From CAYNUJ01 sp964573255 (GTDB lineage Bacteria > Bacteroidota > Ignavibacteria > Ignavibacteriales > Melioribacteraceae): 53,008 nt of DNA. Position 1 is the first letter of the stretch. Every line of letters begins with the position of its first letter. Below the pieces are notes generated by a model, which searched no databases, was not told the origin of the DNA, and saw only the letters and a program-made list of their open reading frames with translations. This document shows positions 52,999 through 53,008 of this stretch, in pieces. The stretch covers positions 1 through 53,008 of the forward strand of contig CAZNJB010000024.1 in NCBI GenBank assembly GCA_964573255.1, given 5' to 3'. The position numbers and the translations under genes are program-made.

Positions 52999-53008
52999 TA
53001 TAATATAC

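Noticed and set aside
52997..53002. TATAAT just before the arginine-rich ORF
   Set aside because: It overlaps the ATG of that ORF, so a transcript from it would miss the start; the promoter is presumably outside the window.
1..53008. CRISPR arrays, insertion sequences, prophage or integrase genes, tRNA and rRNA genes
   Set aside because: None recognised; no regularly spaced direct repeats, transposase or integrase motifs were seen.

Overview
The window is AT-rich bacterial chromosome. Four proteins end in type IX secretion (T9SS) sorting tails, one resembles PorV/PorQ, and a TonB-dependent receptor carries an N-terminal carboxypeptidase-regulatory-like domain. Together with frequent TTG starts behind good Shine-Dalgarno (SD) sequences, this points to the Bacteroidota/Chlorobiota/Ignavibacteriota group, most likely an Ignavibacteria-type polysaccharide-degrading heterotroph. 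That placement is inferred from protein features; no database search was possible.

Layout. (1) 1-9114, plus strand: housekeeping run cinA, thpR, recA, recX, then after a 385 bp gap a glutaryl-CoA dehydrogenase-type enzyme, guaB, a glycosyltransferase and purD. (2) 9466-16429, minus strand: nadD, a MeaB-type GTPase and an acyl-CoA dehydrogenase, then after 247 bp an acyl-CoA carboxylase beta subunit, a small exported protein, an NtrC-type response regulator and a HIT protein. The last four overlap or abut. (3) 17038-19293, minus strand: smpB, tyrS and a pyruvoyl-dependent arginine decarboxylase, closed by a strong terminator with a UUCG loop. (4) 19409-25552: a SurA-like exported protein (minus), and divergent from it a membrane-anchored solute-binding protein, a histidine kinase and a sigma-54-type response regulator. 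(5) 25752-45548, plus strand: a beta-glucan/cellulose utilisation locus with GH5-CBM6-T9SS, a sodium:solute symporter, a multi-CBM surface protein, a TonB receptor, a 1041-aa T9SS protein, a PorV-like barrel, GH9, GH3, an MFS sugar transporter and a ROK sugar kinase. (6) 45666-52888, minus strand: arginine operon argC-J-B-D-R-G-H, preceded by a short arginine-rich reading frame.

How the parts fit. Regions 4 and 5 look like one sensing-and-eating unit. The tethered binding protein and kinase would perceive an oligosaccharide, and the AAA+ regulator would activate glycanase and transporter genes; two matching -24/-12-like boxes lie just upstream of the GH5 and symporter genes. Surface GH5 and GH9 enzymes would cut beta-glucan, GH3 would release glucose, the SSS and MFS carriers would import it and the ROK kinase would phosphorylate it. 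There is a TonB receptor but no SusD. In its place come a T9SS-tailed surface protein and a PorV-like barrel.

Most notable leads: the arginine-rich leader ORF before argC, the binding-protein/kinase/regulator module without an ABC transporter, the SusD-less outer-membrane triad, and the shared promoter-like box.
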